Assembly: GCF_945956895.1 (NCBI RefSeq)
Contig: NZ_CAMFJF010000018.1
Coordinates: 1 to 64,000, forward strand
Source of the DNA: an uncultured Allobosea sp.
GTDB lineage: Bacteria; Pseudomonadota; Alphaproteobacteria; Rhizobiales; Beijerinckiaceae
Reading direction: 5' to 3'
DNA: 64,000 nt
Shown here: one piece after another, positions 10,638-19,379 of the stretch
Numbering within the stretch: the first letter of the stretch is position 1
Layout of the letters: each line of letters starts with the position of its first letter
Translations under genes and position numbers: made by a program
Notes under the pieces: generated by a model
What the model saw: only the letters and a program-made list of their open reading frames with translations
The model's database searches: none
Told to the model about the DNA's origin: nothing

Positions 10638-10657
10638 CGAATTTTGAACCTTTTACG

Positions 10658-10680
10658 CCAGAAATTTTCCGATATTCTGG
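10658..10680. promoter_or_regulatory. Candidate ROK operator between nagB and the ROK regulator
   Basis: An inverted repeat CCAGAA-N11-TTCTGG lies in the 116-bp divergent gap. The gap also holds two copies of AATTTTGAAC (starting near 10640 and 10719). NagC-like ROK repressors bind AT-rich palindromes in such divergent gaps, so the adjacent regulator probably binds here. Confidence 0.5.
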
Positions 10681-10753
10681 AACCGAGCTTATGAAGCTTC
10701 GCCTGAAACGCAATGATTAATTTTGAACGCAACTGTTCCGAATAGAGCCCGCC

Positions 10754-11938
10754 TTGTCCCTGCTGACGCTCGACGAAACCCGCCTCGCGCTCGCTCATGA
10801 GCGCGACAGCGCCCGGATCTACCGGCTGATCCTCAATGGCGAGGTCCATTCCCGCACCGATATCGGCCGCATCCTGCAATTGCGCTCGACCAGCGTCTCC
10901 CGCGTGGTCGGCGATCTCATCGCGCGACGCCTCGTCATCGAAGCGGTTGGCGAGGCGAGCGGACGCGGGCGGCCGCCGGCGATCCTGATCGCCCATACCC
11001 GCCGCATCGGCGCCTCCGTGATCTATGTCTCCAGCCAGTCGCTCTCCGGCGCATTGGTCGATCTCAACGGCCATCTCGTCGCCGAGCGCCGCCGCGCCAT
11101 CGCGGCCGATGCCGACAATGCCGCAATCGCCGCCGCGATGGCCGAATTGGCGCGCGATCTCCTCGACGCGATGCCGCCGGGCATGAGCCATGCCGGCACC
11201 GCCGTCTCACTCTCCGGCCTGATCGACCTGAAGCGAGGCCAGTGGCTGCTGGCCTCGCGCTGGCCGCGCATGCGCGGGCTCGACATCGCCTCGGTACTCG
11301 AGCCCGTGGCAGGGCCGGTCACGATCTGCCGCAATCTCGATGCCGAATTGCGCGCCCGTGCCGCCCGCGAGCCCGAGAACTTTGCAGGCGGGACGATCCT
11401 GCTGCACTGGGGCTGGGGCGTCGGCCTGGCCTATGCGGTCGATGGCGAGCCCTTCGCGCCGACCGGCTCCTTCGGCGAGATCGGCCATTGGCGGCTCGCG
11501 GCGCTGAACGGGCGCCGCTGCGGCTGCGGCAACACCGCCTGCCTCGAAACCGGCGCCGCGCTCTGGTCTCTGCTGCCGGCCCTGCGCCGGCACTGGCCCG
11601 ATCTCGACCAGGACGAGGTGCGCCTTGCCTGGCAGCTCGCCGGCCTCGACCTCTTGGCCCTGCCTGACATTGAGATGGCGGCGAGAGTGCTAGCCCGTGC
11701 ACTGGCCAATGCCTGCCGCATGCTCTTTCCCGCCCGCATAGCGGTGAGCGGGCCTTTCTCCGCCAATCCGCAGCTATGGGCCCGGTTCAATACGCTGTTC
11801 CGGGCAGAGGGGACCATGGACGGCTTCGCCGTGCCCGACCTTGCCGGCGTGCCCGCCAGTCACCTCTATGAAATCCATGGTGCAGCGGCGCCTTTGCTCA
11901 GCCGCGCGACCGAGGCGCTGCTGCTTGGGCAGGCCTGA
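10754..11938 (+). CDS. ROK-family transcriptional regulator (NagC-like)
   Basis: The 394-residue protein has an N-terminal helix-turn-helix (SRTDIGRILQLRSTSVSRVV, about residues 30-50) and a C-terminal ROK sugar-binding domain. The domain ends with the zinc-site cysteine cluster CGCGNTACLE, preceded by GEIGHW. It is likely a repressor of nagBA that senses an amino-sugar phosphate. Translation appears to begin at a TTG (10754). No strong ribosome site is visible and the exact start is uncertain. No kinase-type catalytic DxGxT motif is obvious, which supports a regulator. Confidence 0.87.
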   Translation: MSLLTLDETRLALAHERDSARIYRLILNGEVHSRTDIGRILQLRSTSVSRVVGDLIARRLVIEAVGEASGRGRPPAILIAHTRRIGASVIYVSSQSLSGALVDLNGHLVAERRRAIAADADNAAIAAAMAELARDLLDAMPPGMSHAGTAVSLSGLIDLKRGQWLLASRWPRMRGLDIASVLEPVAGPVTICRNLDAELRARAAREPENFAGGTILLHWGWGVGLAYAVDGEPFAPTGSFGEIGHWRLAALNGRRCGCGNTACLETGAALWSLLPALRRHWPDLDQDEVRLAWQLAGLDLLALPDIEMAARVLARALANACRMLFPARIAVSGPFSANPQLWARFNTLFRAEGTMDGFAVPDLAGVPASHLYEIHGAAAPLLSRATEALLLGQA

Positions 11939-11995
11939 TCCCGCCCGCCTTCCATGCCGCGGCGCGGTGCCCGCCATGCCCTTGAATACGCTGGC

Positions 11996-12012
11996 GCACC
12001 GAAAAGTGGTGC
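11996..12012. promoter_or_regulatory. Inverted repeat upstream of the second binding-protein gene
   Basis: GCACC-N7-GGTGC is located about 75 bp before the start of the binding-protein gene at 12087, in the only sizeable gap at the head of the long carbohydrate cluster. It may be an operator, but no -35/-10 pair with good spacing could be recognised. Confidence 0.3.
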
Positions 12013-12086
12013 ACTAGTATCCCAGGTAAATGCTCCGGATGCCGTCCACGACATCGCAAATAGAGAGCTCAACCCAGGGAGAGATC

Positions 12087-13262
12087 ATGAACCACCCGAC
12101 ACGTCGCACCGTCATGGCCGGAGCGGCCGGCCTCGCCGCGTTGAATGCCGGCGGAGCGCTGGCCCAGAGCGCGCCCGTCGCGCTCAACATCATCGATGTC
12201 GCCGGCAATCTTCAGCTGACCCAGGCGGCAATCGAGAAATTCGCCAGGGACAATCCGAAGCTGATCTCGCGCCTGAATTTCTCGCGCGCGCCCTCGCCGG
12301 AACTGCCGGCCAAGCTCAAGGCCCAGCAGCAGGCCAACCGCGTCGATATCGACCTCGTGCTGACCGGCCCCGGCGCCATGTCGGACGGCATCCAGCAGGG
12401 GCTCTGGGTCGATGTCTGGAAGTCCCATGCCAGGGACCTGCCGAAGCCGGAGGAGGTCTATCACGAGCAGGCGCTGATGATGCAGCGCAATTTCGGCCAG
12501 AACGAAGGCGTCGCGGTGGTCTATTCGCCGTCCGGCCCGCTCTTCGAATATGCGCCCGAGCGGCTCAAGACCGTGCCGAAGACCGCCGCGGAGCTGCTCG
12601 CCTATGTCAAGCAGAACCCGAAGCGCTTCACCTATGCGCGGCCCGTCAATTCCGGCCCCGGCTGGACCTGGCTGCAGGGCCTGCCCTACATCCTCGGCGA
12701 TGCCGACCCGACCGACCCGATGAAGGGCTGGGACAAGACCTGGGCCTATCTCAAGGAGCTCGGCACCGGCGTCGACTACTATCCGGGCGGCACCGCCGCG
12801 ACGATGAAGGAGCTCGGCGAAGGCACCCGCGACGTCATCGTCTCGACGCTCGGCTGGGACATCAACCCGCGCGTCCTCGGCATCGTCCCGAAGAAAGCCA
12901 AGGTCTTCGTCCTCGCGAACACGCACTGGATTCCCGACACCCAGTTCATGTGCATTCCCAAGGGCGTCCCGGCCGACAAGCTGCCGGCGCTGGTTGCACT
13001 GATGGCTTATATGCTGAAGCCGGAAGCCCAGGCCGTGACCTATGACAAGGGCTATTTCTATCCGGGCCCGGCGATCAAGGGCGTGACGCTGGCCATGGCG
13101 CCGCAGGAAAGCCGCGACGTGCTCGCCGAATACGGCCGGCCGGAATATGACGGGCTGATCACCAGCCTGCCGACCCGCCCGCCGCTGACGCCCGAACGTC
13201 TCGTCGCCGCCTTCCGGCGCTGGGATCAGGAAATCGGCGTCGGCCACGGGGCGCCGCAATAG
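12087..13262 (+). CDS. ABC-type extracellular solute-binding protein, paralog of 7628-8821
   Basis: The 391-residue protein has a Tat-like leader (TRRTVMAG), cleavage near ALAQ, and a binding-protein fold. Shared with the 7628-8821 protein are NIIDV, DIDLVLTG, NSGPGWTWLQGLPYILGD, GWDKTWAYL, GWDINPRVLGIVPK and YFYPGPAIKGV. A CAGGGAGAG site precedes the ATG at 12087. No permease or ATPase of its own type is adjacent; a different importer follows 4 kb later. The next gene begins 2 bp after its stop, so it heads the carbohydrate cluster. Confidence 0.82.
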   Translation: MNHPTRRTVMAGAAGLAALNAGGALAQSAPVALNIIDVAGNLQLTQAAIEKFARDNPKLISRLNFSRAPSPELPAKLKAQQQANRVDIDLVLTGPGAMSDGIQQGLWVDVWKSHARDLPKPEEVYHEQALMMQRNFGQNEGVAVVYSPSGPLFEYAPERLKTVPKTAAELLAYVKQNPKRFTYARPVNSGPGWTWLQGLPYILGDADPTDPMKGWDKTWAYLKELGTGVDYYPGGTAATMKELGEGTRDVIVSTLGWDINPRVLGIVPKKAKVFVLANTHWIPDTQFMCIPKGVPADKLPALVALMAYMLKPEAQAVTYDKGYFYPGPAIKGVTLAMAPQESRDVLAEYGRPEYDGLITSLPTRPPLTPERLVAAFRRWDQEIGVGHGAPQ

Positions 13263-13264
13263 CC

Positions 13265-14284
13265 ATGCGCTTCGCCGCCATCGGCCTCGAACACCGCCAT
13301 ATCCATCATATGGTCGGTGGTCTCCTCGAAGCCGGCGCGACCTGCGTCGGCTTCGATCCCACAACCAGCGACGAGCGCGTTCTCGCCGGCTTCCGCGAAC
13401 GCTTCCCCGCTCTGCCGGAAAGCACCGCCGACCGGTTGATCGACGATCCCGCGATCGACCTGATCGTCTGCGCCGCGATACCGGCGGAACGCGCCGCCAT
13501 CGCCATTCGCGCCATGCGGTCCGGCAAGGACGTGATGGTCGACAAGCCCGGCGTCATCGATTTCGACCAGCTCGCCGCCGTCGAGCAGACGGTCGCCGAG
13601 ACCGGGCGCATCTTCTCGATCTGCTTCTCCGAACGCTTCACCGTGCCGGCAACGATCATAGCCGGCAAACTGATCGCAGACGGCGCCATCGGCCGCGTCG
13701 TGCAGACGCTCGGCATGGGGCCGCACCGGCTCAATCGCGCCATCCGGCCGGACTGGTTCTTCGACAAGCGCCATTATGGCGGCATCCTCACCGATATCGC
13801 CTCGCACCAGATCGATCAGTTCCTGCATTTCACCGGCTCCGACGATGCGGAAATCGTCGCCTCGGGCGTCGGTCATTTCGGCGGGGCGGACCTGTCCGAT
13901 TTCGAGGATTTCGGCGAGGTCCTGCTGCGCAGCGACAAGGCCGGCGGCTATATCCGCGTCGACTGGTTCACCGCCGACGGCCTGCCGACCTGGGGCGACG
14001 GACGCCTGACCATCCTCGGCACCGAAGGCACGATCGAGTTGCGCAAATATGTCGACATCGCCGGCCGCCCCGGCACCGACCATGTCTTCCTGGTCGACAA
14101 GGCCGGCACCCGCCATATCGATGCTTCCAACGAACCGCTGACCTATTTCCAAAATCTGGTCGCCGATATCGGCGCCCGTAGCGAAATCGCGATGAGCCAG
14201 CGCCACGCCTTCACCGTCTGCCGGCTCGCGCTGGCAGCGCAGGCGAAAGCGGCGTGGCTGCCGCTACGGTCACAAGGAACCTGA
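13265..14284 (+). CDS. Gfo/Idh/MocA-family oxidoreductase (atypical nucleotide-binding loop)
   Basis: The 339-residue protein has the two-domain Gfo/Idh/MocA architecture: an N-terminal Rossmann domain and a C-terminal sheet domain containing GGILTDIASHQIDQFLHF, where the histidine matches the family's catalytic position. The usual GxGxxG is replaced by AAIGLEHRHIHH, and the usual EKP is VDKP. Cofactor binding may therefore differ, although lysine is kept. It probably oxidises or epimerises a sugar or sugar acid via NAD(P). It begins 2 bp after the binding-protein gene, so it is co-transcribed with it. Confidence 0.82.
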   Translation: MRFAAIGLEHRHIHHMVGGLLEAGATCVGFDPTTSDERVLAGFRERFPALPESTADRLIDDPAIDLIVCAAIPAERAAIAIRAMRSGKDVMVDKPGVIDFDQLAAVEQTVAETGRIFSICFSERFTVPATIIAGKLIADGAIGRVVQTLGMGPHRLNRAIRPDWFFDKRHYGGILTDIASHQIDQFLHFTGSDDAEIVASGVGHFGGADLSDFEDFGEVLLRSDKAGGYIRVDWFTADGLPTWGDGRLTILGTEGTIELRKYVDIAGRPGTDHVFLVDKAGTRHIDASNEPLTYFQNLVADIGARSEIAMSQRHAFTVCRLALAAQAKAAWLPLRSQGT

Positions 14285-14289
14285 ACGAT

Positions 14290-14399
14290 GTCATCCCGGG
14301 CGACCGAAGGGAGACCCGGGATCCATTCCGGAGCGCCGCCAATGGAGGTTCAGGCATGGATCCCGGATCAGCGCGGCTTCGCCGCTTGTCCGGGATGAC
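14290..14399. repeat. Family A repeat, copy 2
   Basis: Bounded by GTCATCCCGG and CCGGGATGAC, with the inner GGATCCATTCC and ATGGATCCCGG pairing. It lies inside the carbohydrate cluster between two oxidoreductase genes, so it would be transcribed as an intercistronic hairpin. Confidence 0.85.
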
Positions 14400-14435
14400 G
14401 ACCGTGGGACGAGTTGAAGAAGGGGATCGCCCGTC

Positions 14436-15443
14436 ATGATACGCAAGCTCGGCATCGCCGTGATCGGGCTCGGCCCCGCTTCCCTGCCGCATTCGAAAAG
14501 CCTGCTCGACCTCGCCGATCGCGCCGAAACGCGCTGGGCCGTGAGCCGCACGCCCGATCGCGCCAGGGCCTATGCCGCGCAATTCCCCTTCCCGACCACG
14601 ACCGATCTCGACGCCGTACTGAGCGATCCCGCAGTGGATGCCTGCATCGTGCTGACGCCGCCGTCGAGCCATTTCGACGTCTCGGCGCGCTGCCTTCAAG
14701 CCGGCAAACATGTTCTCGTCGAGAAGCCATTGGAACTGACCAGCGAGCGCGGCCAGCGCCTCGTCGATACTGCTCGCCGGACTGGCAAGACCTTCGGTGT
14801 GACCCTGCAGCACCGCTTCCGTCCGGCGAGCCTGCGCCTGAAAGCCGCCCTGCAATCGGGCGAGCTCGGCACGATCGAAGCCGCCTTCCTCTCCGTGCCC
14901 TGGTGGCGCCCGCAGAGCTATTACGACGAGCCCGGCCGCGGCACGCTCGCTCGCGACGGCGGCGGCGTGCTGCTGACGCAGGCGATCCATTCGCTCGACC
15001 TCTTCCGATCGCTCGTCGGGGTTTCCAAGGTCGTGGCGGCACAGGCCCGCACCACCGCACTCCATCGCATGGAGACTGAGGATTACGTCTCCGCTCTGCT
15101 GGAGACCGGCACTGGCGCCCCCGCCACGCTGGTGACGACCACCGCCGCCTATCCCGGCTATCCCGAACGCATCGAGATCACCGGCACGAAAGGGTTCGCC
15201 GCGCTGATCGGCGGGCGGCTGCGGCTCGCCTTCCTCGACGGGCGCGAGGAGATCGTCGAGGCCGAGGGCTCGACCGGCAGCGGCGCCAATATCATGGACT
15301 TCCCGCATGACGCCCACCGCGCCGTCATCGCCGATTTCCTCGATGCGATCGCTGAGGGCCGCGACCCCGTCGTCACCGGCGAGGAGGCGCTCGCCTCGCA
15401 ACGGCTGGTCGACGACATCCTGGAGGCTGCGCGGCCGACATGA
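14436..15443 (+). CDS. Gfo/Idh/MocA-family oxidoreductase
   Basis: The 335-residue NAD(P)-dependent dehydrogenase has a normal N-terminus (IAVIGLGPASLPHSKSL), the VLVEKPLEL loop (EKP lysine) and the C-terminal DGGGVLLTQAIHSLDLF helix with the likely catalytic histidine. It probably acts on a sugar, inositol-like polyol or sugar acid. It is related to, but clearly distinct from, the neighbour at 13265-14284. Family A repeats lie on both sides, so it is separated from its cluster partners by hairpins. Confidence 0.88.
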   Translation: MIRKLGIAVIGLGPASLPHSKSLLDLADRAETRWAVSRTPDRARAYAAQFPFPTTTDLDAVLSDPAVDACIVLTPPSSHFDVSARCLQAGKHVLVEKPLELTSERGQRLVDTARRTGKTFGVTLQHRFRPASLRLKAALQSGELGTIEAAFLSVPWWRPQSYYDEPGRGTLARDGGGVLLTQAIHSLDLFRSLVGVSKVVAAQARTTALHRMETEDYVSALLETGTGAPATLVTTTAAYPGYPERIEITGTKGFAALIGGRLRLAFLDGREEIVEAEGSTGSGANIMDFPHDAHRAVIADFLDAIAEGRDPVVTGEEALASQRLVDDILEAARPT

Positions 15444-15501
15444 CGCCATCGGTTTCTTGACTTGGTGACGATTTGCGGTGTGTTTCCGATGATGAAACGC
15501 C

Positions 15502-15629
15502 GTCATTCCGGGCTTGACCCGGAACCCATCCCAGAGCGCCCAGCCCTGTGATGGATTCCGGATCGGCGCCGCGAGTTTATCCTTGGGCCGACCGAAGGTC
15601 GGACCCGAGGGCGGCTTGCCCGGAATGAC
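15502..15629. repeat. Family A repeat, copy 3 (longer variant)
   Basis: Starts GTCATTCCGG and ends CCGGAATGAC, with an extra internal stretch (GGGCCGACCGAAGGTCGGACCC forms its own small stem), making it longer than the other copies. Located just before the FGGY kinase gene. Confidence 0.8.
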
Positions 15630-15647
15630 GCGTATGTTGCGATCCAG

Positions 15648-17174
15648 ATGTCCCCGATAAACGTCGTCCTCGCCTGCGATCTCGGCGGCAGCAGCTTCCG
15701 CGCCGCGCTGATCGACAATCGCGGAACGACATTGGCCGAGCATGCCGTTCCCGGCCCTGCCCTGCACGACCATCTCGACCGCTCGGAAGTGACGGCGCTG
15801 GCCTGGTGGACGCAGTTGCTCGAAGCCGCCGCCAGGCTCGCCGAACAGGCGCCGGAGCTGTTCGCGAGCATCCAGGGCATCGCGATCTGCGGCGTCACAC
15901 GCACGCAGGTCTTCCTCGGCCGGGACGGTCAGGAACTGCGCCCCGCGATGACCTGGAAAGATGCGCGCTCGGATGGCATCGCCTCTCGCCTGCGCGAGAC
16001 GCTGGCCGATCATTCCGAGGCCTCCCGCATCAACGCCTTCCACCCGCTCGCGCGTCTCGCCTGGCTGGCCGATACCGAACCGGAGAACGCCCGCGCGCTG
16101 GCCTGCGTGCTGGAACCCAAGGATTACCTGAACTTCCGCCTGACCGGCCGGCAGGCGAGCGATCCCGTCTCCCTCGCGCGATTGATCGCGTGCACTGAAA
16201 ACGTCGGCGGCCGCTCGGGATTTGATGCCATCGGCCTGCCGCCAAGCGTGATCCCCGCGATCATCGAACCCGCCGAGATCGTCGCCCCCGTCCGCGCCAG
16301 CCTGCCCGCGCCCTTCGACCAGTTCGCCGGCATCCCCGTCTTCTGCGGCTGCAACGATACCTGGGCGGCTGTCGCAGGGCTCGGCGCCCTTCGACCGGGC
16401 TATGCCTACAACATCTCCGGCACGACCGAGGTGCTCGGCGTGCTCGGCCCCGATCAGGCGGAAGCCGAAGGGCTCATCTCCGTCGATTGGCGCGGCCTCT
16501 GGCATCTCGGCGGCCCCAGCCAGAACGGCGCCGACACCGCCGCCTGGCTCGCCGGCCTGCTCGGCGGCAACGGTCCCATCGGCGAGACGATCGAGCGCCT
16601 TCTTGCCGGCCCGCGCCATCCGCAGCCGGTGCTCTTCCTGCCCTATCTGCAGGGCGAGCGCGTGCCCTATTGGGACCCGAACCTGCGCGGCGCCTTCATC
16701 GGGCTCGGCCGCCAACATGGCCCGACCGACCTCGCCTATGCCGTGCTCGAAGGCGTCGCCTGCCAGAACCGCCTTGTGCTGGAGCGCGCGGAAGGCGCGC
16801 TCGGCACTCGCGTCGACGAAATCCGCTTCGGCGGCGGCGCCGCGGCCAATCCGGTCTGGGCACAGGTGAAGGCCGATATCTGCGGCCGCCCGATCGCGGT
16901 TGGCACAGCCAAGGAGCCCGGCCTGCTCGGCGCGGCGATCATCGCCTGGACGGGCCTTGGCCGCTTCGCCTCGCTCGCAGCCGCGCAGGACGCCCTTGTG
17001 AGCATCGCCAGCCGCTACGAGCCCGACCCGGCGCGGCGCCCCGCCTATAACGCGCTCTATGCCCTCTATCGGCAGAGCGAGGCAGCCCTCGCCCCCATCT
17101 CGGCCGATCTCGTCGCGCTGGCGCAGAACACGGGCGCGTGGCCCGGCCTCGCCAACCCGGCAAGCGCAACGTAA
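15648..17174 (+). CDS. FGGY-family carbohydrate kinase
   Basis: The 508-residue kinase has the first phosphate loop LACDLGGSSFRAALID, the TWKDARSDG substrate segment, the second phosphate loop NISGTTEVLG near residue 255 and the C-terminal adenosine region FGGGAAANPVWAQ. Length is typical of xylulokinase-like members. It phosphorylates an imported pentose, pentitol or similar sugar, probably the ligand of the adjoining importer; the exact sugar cannot be read from sequence. It is followed by a tiny frame and the permease gene. Confidence 0.88.
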   Translation: MSPINVVLACDLGGSSFRAALIDNRGTTLAEHAVPGPALHDHLDRSEVTALAWWTQLLEAAARLAEQAPELFASIQGIAICGVTRTQVFLGRDGQELRPAMTWKDARSDGIASRLRETLADHSEASRINAFHPLARLAWLADTEPENARALACVLEPKDYLNFRLTGRQASDPVSLARLIACTENVGGRSGFDAIGLPPSVIPAIIEPAEIVAPVRASLPAPFDQFAGIPVFCGCNDTWAAVAGLGALRPGYAYNISGTTEVLGVLGPDQAEAEGLISVDWRGLWHLGGPSQNGADTAAWLAGLLGGNGPIGETIERLLAGPRHPQPVLFLPYLQGERVPYWDPNLRGAFIGLGRQHGPTDLAYAVLEGVACQNRLVLERAEGALGTRVDEIRFGGGAAANPVWAQVKADICGRPIAVGTAKEPGLLGAAIIAWTGLGRFASLAAAQDALVSIASRYEPDPARRPAYNALYALYRQSEAALAPISADLVALAQNTGAWPGLANPASAT

Positions 17175-17184
17175 AGGACTGATC

Positions 17185-17241
17185 ATGCCGACGATTCGAA
17201 GCAGAGCGCCGGCGCGCATGATCGTGAAGAAGGGAAGTTGA
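17185..17241 (+). CDS. 18-residue mini-ORF coupled to the permease gene
   Basis: A short frame (MPTIRSRAPARMIVKKGS) has a good ribosome site (AAGGA 6 bp upstream of the ATG), and its TGA overlaps the TTG start at 17238 (TTGA). This looks like a coupling or leader peptide feeding ribosomes to the permease gene, whose own start codon is weak. It is very basic (six Arg/Lys). It could also be the degraded end of a lost gene. No homolog is recognised. Confidence 0.4.
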   Translation: MPTIRSRAPARMIVKKGS

Positions 17242-18200
17242 GCTTGGGCCGCATCGACCCGCGCGAATTGATCGGACGCTACGGCACGGCGCTCGCCGGC
17301 CTCGCACTGATCCTGTTCTTCCTGATCTTCGCGCCAAACTTCGCCAGCACGATGAACATCATCAACGTGCTCAAGGACACGAGCTTCCTCGCCATCCTCG
17401 CGCTCGGCTTCGCGCTCGCCTTCACCGTCTCAGAGCTCGATCTCTCCGTCGCGGAGATGGCGAGCCTCGCGGCGGTCGTCTGCGGCTGGCTGGTCCATGC
17501 GCAATATCCGCCGGCCGTCGCGGTATCGGCTGCGATTGGCGTCGGCATCGTGCTGGGCACGCTGAATGGCTATGGCGTCACCGTACTGCGCATCCCCTCG
17601 CTGATCATGACGCTCGGCACCGCCGCGATCGCCAAGGGCTTCGCCTTCATGATCACGCAGGGCGTCGCCTTCGTCGGGCGCTGGCCGGTCGGCTTCACCG
17701 GGCTCGCCCGCGGCTATTCGTTCGGCATCCCCAATCTCGTGCTCTGGATGGCGGGCGCCACGCTCTTCGCTTACGGGCTCGTCAAATGGACGCGAACCGG
17801 CGCGCATATGGTCGCGACCGGCGAGGCGGATGAGGCGGCGCGGCTTGCCGGCATCGCCACCGCCCGGATGAAGCGCATCGGCCTCCTGCTTTCGGGCGTC
17901 TTCGCCGGCCTCATGGCCATGCTGCTCGCCGCCAACCTGTCCTCGGCCGCACCGAACATGGCGGGCGACTACCTGCTCTATGCCATCGCCGCCGTGCTGC
18001 TCGGCATGACCATGTTCGAGCCCGGCAAGCCCAACATCCCCGGCACGGTCTTTGCTGCGTTGGTGCTCAAGGTGCTCGGCAACGGCTTGGTGCTGATGGG
18101 CGCGCCCTATTACATCCAGGACATCGTGCTCGGCGCGATCATCATCGGCTCGGTCGCCTTCTCGGCCAGCGCGATGAAGAAGGCGGCGTTCAAGGTCTGA
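17238..18200 (+). CDS. Ribose/fructose-type ABC transporter permease
   Basis: The 320-residue membrane protein belongs to the RbsC/FrcC family (BPD_transp_2), with about eight or more membrane segments. It carries the LALGFALAFTVSELDLSVAEM segment and the GEADEAARLAGI cytoplasmic loop that contacts the ATPase. The TTG at 17238 overlaps the stop of the mini-ORF. A second TTG at 17244 has better spacing from AAGGGAAG, so the true start could be 6 bp later. Together with the genes at 18239 and 19380 it forms a sugar importer. Confidence 0.88.
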   Translation: MSLGRIDPRELIGRYGTALAGLALILFFLIFAPNFASTMNIINVLKDTSFLAILALGFALAFTVSELDLSVAEMASLAAVVCGWLVHAQYPPAVAVSAAIGVGIVLGTLNGYGVTVLRIPSLIMTLGTAAIAKGFAFMITQGVAFVGRWPVGFTGLARGYSFGIPNLVLWMAGATLFAYGLVKWTRTGAHMVATGEADEAARLAGIATARMKRIGLLLSGVFAGLMAMLLAANLSSAAPNMAGDYLLYAIAAVLLGMTMFEPGKPNIPGTVFAALVLKVLGNGLVLMGAPYYIQDIVLGAIIIGSVAFSASAMKKAAFKV

Positions 18201-18238
18201 TTTCGACAACGACAAGCAGAATGAGGGGAGTGGGTTTC

Positions 18239-19183
18239 ATGTTCGGTTTCAGGAAAATGCTGGTCGCTGCTGCGGCGCTCGTCGCGCTCGGTCAGTCGGC
18301 CGGCGCGTTCGAGGTCGGCATCATCGGCTTCCAGTTCACCTCGGAGACGCATGCGCGTGTCGCCAATGCCGCTGCTGCCGCCGCCAAGGCCAAGGGCTGG
18401 AACGTCACGCTGCTGAATTCGGAAGGCGCGCTGCCGAAGCATGCCGAGCAGTTCGACGCGCTGATCGCCAAGAAGGTCGATGCCATCATCATCGCCATGG
18501 GCAAGCCGGTCGAGGCCGACGCCCAGTTCAAGGCGGCGAAGGACGCCAAGATCCCCGTGGTCACCGTGCAGTCGGGTTCGAGCCCGCATGCGCTCTTCGA
18601 CATCCAGACCAACGAGTACAAGGTCGGCGCCGATGCCGCGCTCTACCTGCTCGGCCAGCTCGGCTACCAGGGCAACATCGTCTCGGCCCGCTTCGACCTC
18701 AACGTCGCCTCGCGCATCCGTGGCCGCCTGCTCGACGCCGTCCTCGCCGAGAACCAGGCAGTGAAGGAGCTCGGCAAGTTCTCGATGGCCCGCACCCAGA
18801 GCTGGCGCGACGATGTCCGCGCCGGCATGCAGGCGCTGCTGCTGCAGAACCAGGGCAAGATCAACGGCATCTGGGCCTCCTTCGACGGCCAGGCCTATAT
18901 CATCGACGACCTGCTGCAGGCGCAGGGCGTGAAGAAGGGTCAGATCCCGCTGGTCTCGGTCGATGGCGGCAAGGAGAGCTACGAGCGCATCGCCGACCCG
19001 AACTCGACCTTCATGGCGACCGTCGCCGTGCCCTTCGACGAGATGGGCAAGCAGGCGGTCGATGCCATCCAGGCGATCGTCGTCGACAAGAAGCCGAAGG
19101 AGAGCATCACGTCGGGCCCCTATCTCTTCACGGAAGCCGAGCTGGTCGACAAGAACAACGTCCAGCAGTTCCTGAAGAAGTGA
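18239..19183 (+). CDS. Ribose-type sugar-binding protein of the ABC importer
   Basis: The 314-residue periplasmic protein has a signal peptide ending near SAGAF (residue 22) and a peripla_BP_4 (RbsB-like) fold. Visible parts are HAEQFDALIAKKVDAIII, the IPVVTVQSGSS hinge region and IPLVSVDGGKESYERI. The ATG at 18239 is preferred over one at 18221 because GAGGGGAG lies between them, 8 bp before 18239. It delivers a sugar, perhaps a pentose or nucleoside-derived sugar given the kinase and nucleoside hydrolase nearby. Confidence 0.9.
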   Translation: MFGFRKMLVAAAALVALGQSAGAFEVGIIGFQFTSETHARVANAAAAAAKAKGWNVTLLNSEGALPKHAEQFDALIAKKVDAIIIAMGKPVEADAQFKAAKDAKIPVVTVQSGSSPHALFDIQTNEYKVGADAALYLLGQLGYQGNIVSARFDLNVASRIRGRLLDAVLAENQAVKELGKFSMARTQSWRDDVRAGMQALLLQNQGKINGIWASFDGQAYIIDDLLQAQGVKKGQIPLVSVDGGKESYERIADPNSTFMATVAVPFDEMGKQAVDAIQAIVVDKKPKESITSGPYLFTEAELVDKNNVQQFLKK

Positions 19184-19191
19184 GGCTCTTT

Positions 19192-19343
19192 CCCTTCTCC
19201 CCTTGCGGGAGAAGGTGGCTCGGCGAAGCCGAGACGGATGAGGGGACGCGCTGCAATTTCCGGTTTGCGCCTTGCAAAGGCTGCATCGGAAACGTCGAGA
19301 GACCCCTCACCCCAGCCCTCTCCCGCAAGGGGAGAGGGGGCAG
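19192..19343. repeat. Family B dispersed palindromic repeat, copy 1
   Basis: Begins CCCTTCTCCCCTTGCGGGAG and ends with CTCCCGCAAGGGGAGAGGG, with inner GGATGAGGGG and CCCCTCACCC arms. It is a strong hairpin-former. A second copy lies at 54185-54330. This copy separates the binding-protein gene from the ATPase gene of a single importer. Confidence 0.85.
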
Positions 19344-19379
19344 GTCGCGCCAAGCTGGCCCACTGAGAAGCCTTGAACC

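Noticed and set aside
14211..17219. 1002-codon open frame on the minus strand opposite the two oxidoreductases and FGGY kinase
   Set aside because: It is the mirror of well-supported genes in high-GC DNA; the translation is low-complexity Arg/Gly/Ala with no domain.
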